Assembly: GCA_017476705.1 (NCBI GenBank)
Contig: JAFUZI010000097.1
Span: 1 to 21,735, forward strand
Length of the DNA: 21,735 nucleotides
DNA from: Bacilli bacterium
GTDB taxonomy: Bacteria > Bacillota_I > Bacilli_A > RF39 > UBA660
Reading direction: 5' to 3'
Below are positions 21,466-21,735 of this stretch, piece after piece; positions within the stretch are counted from its first letter, which is position 1; each line of letters begins with the position of its first letter. The position numbers and the translations under genes are program-made. Below the pieces are notes generated by a model. That model did not search any database. It was not told the DNA's origin and saw only the letters and a program-made list of their open reading frames with translations.

Positions 21466-21521
21466 TACTGTGAAATTACTTGATAACTCCATACAATATG
21501 CTCACAGTACTCATATTGTAT
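21466..21521 (-). promoter_or_regulatory. Possible H-type pseudoknot in a 5' leader
   Basis: On the minus strand a 10-bp stem (ATACAATATG/CATATTGTAT, 21491-21500 and 21512-21521) has an 11-base loop whose TACTGTGA (21502-21509) is perfectly complementary to TCACAGTA downstream (21466-21473). Stem 2 is followed by TTTTTAA and, about 15 bases later, by ATG 21444-21446. The second pairing alone would make a terminator-like hairpin with a T run, so the leader may switch between two states. Confidence 0.5.
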
Positions 21522-21545
21522 TTAAGACTATATATCCTTTCAAGT

Positions 21546-21735
21546 CTATACGCAATCCATGTCTATATTCTTCCACATGAAATTTAGACACTCTTCTAGA
21601 TTACCTACGAAAGCAATCCAGTCAGTGCGAAGACACGTGCCATCTGCATATCTGGTATCTGTTAAGACACCTCTATACCATGCTTTGCACATGTTTTCAT
21701 CATATGGATGAATGGAAAAGTCTACACCGCCATCA
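21546..21735 (-). CDS. Hypothetical protein, C-terminal part (partial)
   Basis: An open frame enters from the right edge and ends at TAG 21546-21548, giving 62 complete residues. They include DFSIHPYDENMCKAWYRGV, then LTDTRYADGTCLRTDWIAFV and LEECLNFMWKNIDMDCV. No family recognised; it is rich in Trp, Cys and Asp. The frame is uninterrupted and the base composition is less AT-rich than the intergenic DNA nearby. The start is outside the window. Confidence 0.6.
   Translation of the reverse strand, partial: DGGVDFSIHPYDENMCKAWYRGVLTDTRYADGTCLRTDWIAFVGNLEECLNFMWKNIDMDCV

Noticed and set aside
1..21735. Stop codon reassignment as in some crAss-like phages
   Set aside because: TAA, TAG and TGA all end genes at sensible places (for example TAG after DDEMPF, TGA in ATGA overlaps).
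1..21735. CRISPR array, tRNA or rRNA genes, insertion sequence
   Set aside because: No direct repeat-spacer pattern, no RNA gene signature and no transposase motif seen on either strand.

Overview
The window looks like part of the genome of a tailed phage of Bacteroidota, most likely crAss-like. The sequence is very AT-rich and every supported gene lies on the minus strand. Genes are packed with gaps or overlaps of a few bases. The gene set is a replication module: family A DNA polymerase, dUTPase, PD-(D/E)XK nuclease, DnaG-type primase, SSB, Sak4-like ATPase, HU/IHF, DnaB-like helicase and SF2 helicase. Self-splicing introns and inteins are known to be common in some crAss-like groups, and both occur here. 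All three stop codons end genes, so the standard bacterial code appears to be used. The crAss-like assignment is inference from gene content; no search was possible.

Layout, read in the direction of transcription (high to low coordinates). (1) 21.7-18.9 kb is a block of short genes of unknown function, several with one or two membrane segments, including a tandem pair of related proteins (20501-20788 and 20772-21008). Coding and leader sequence here is unusually rich in perfect inverted repeats. (2) 18.95-18.54 kb is a non-coding gap with nested inverted repeats, closed by a 26-nt inverted repeat; it looks like a large structured RNA or leader in front of the replication module. (3) 18.5-14.1 kb carries small genes, a MoxR-type AAA ATPase, a gene of unknown function, a zincin/VWA protein, a BspA-type leucine-rich-repeat protein and another unknown. 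(4) 14.1-9.0 kb carries an SF2 helicase with an intein in its DExH box, an unknown protein, a DnaB-like helicase with a C-terminal cysteine cluster, an unknown protein, an HU/IHF protein, and the first exon of a Sak4-like ATPase. (5) 9.03-7.96 kb is a probable group I intron with a LAGLIDADG homing endonuclease that splits the ATPase gene. (6) 7.96-0 kb carries the second ATPase exon, a coiled-coil acidic protein, SSB, primase, a GHKL ATPase resembling T4 rIIA, a small protein, a PD-(D/E)XK nuclease, dUTPase, a membrane-anchored retropepsin-like aspartic protease, and the start of the DNA polymerase.

Together the enzymes would open and prime DNA (primase, DnaB-like and SF2 helicases), coat it (SSB, HU), copy it (polymerase), keep uracil out (dUTPase) and recombine it (Sak4-like ATPase, nuclease). 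The most unusual features are the structured gap at 18.6-18.94 kb, the hairpin-rich small-gene block with wobble pairs that fit only the sense transcript, a possible pseudoknot leader at 21.47-21.52 kb, the two self-splicing elements of different classes in one module, and the cellular-type aspartic protease.
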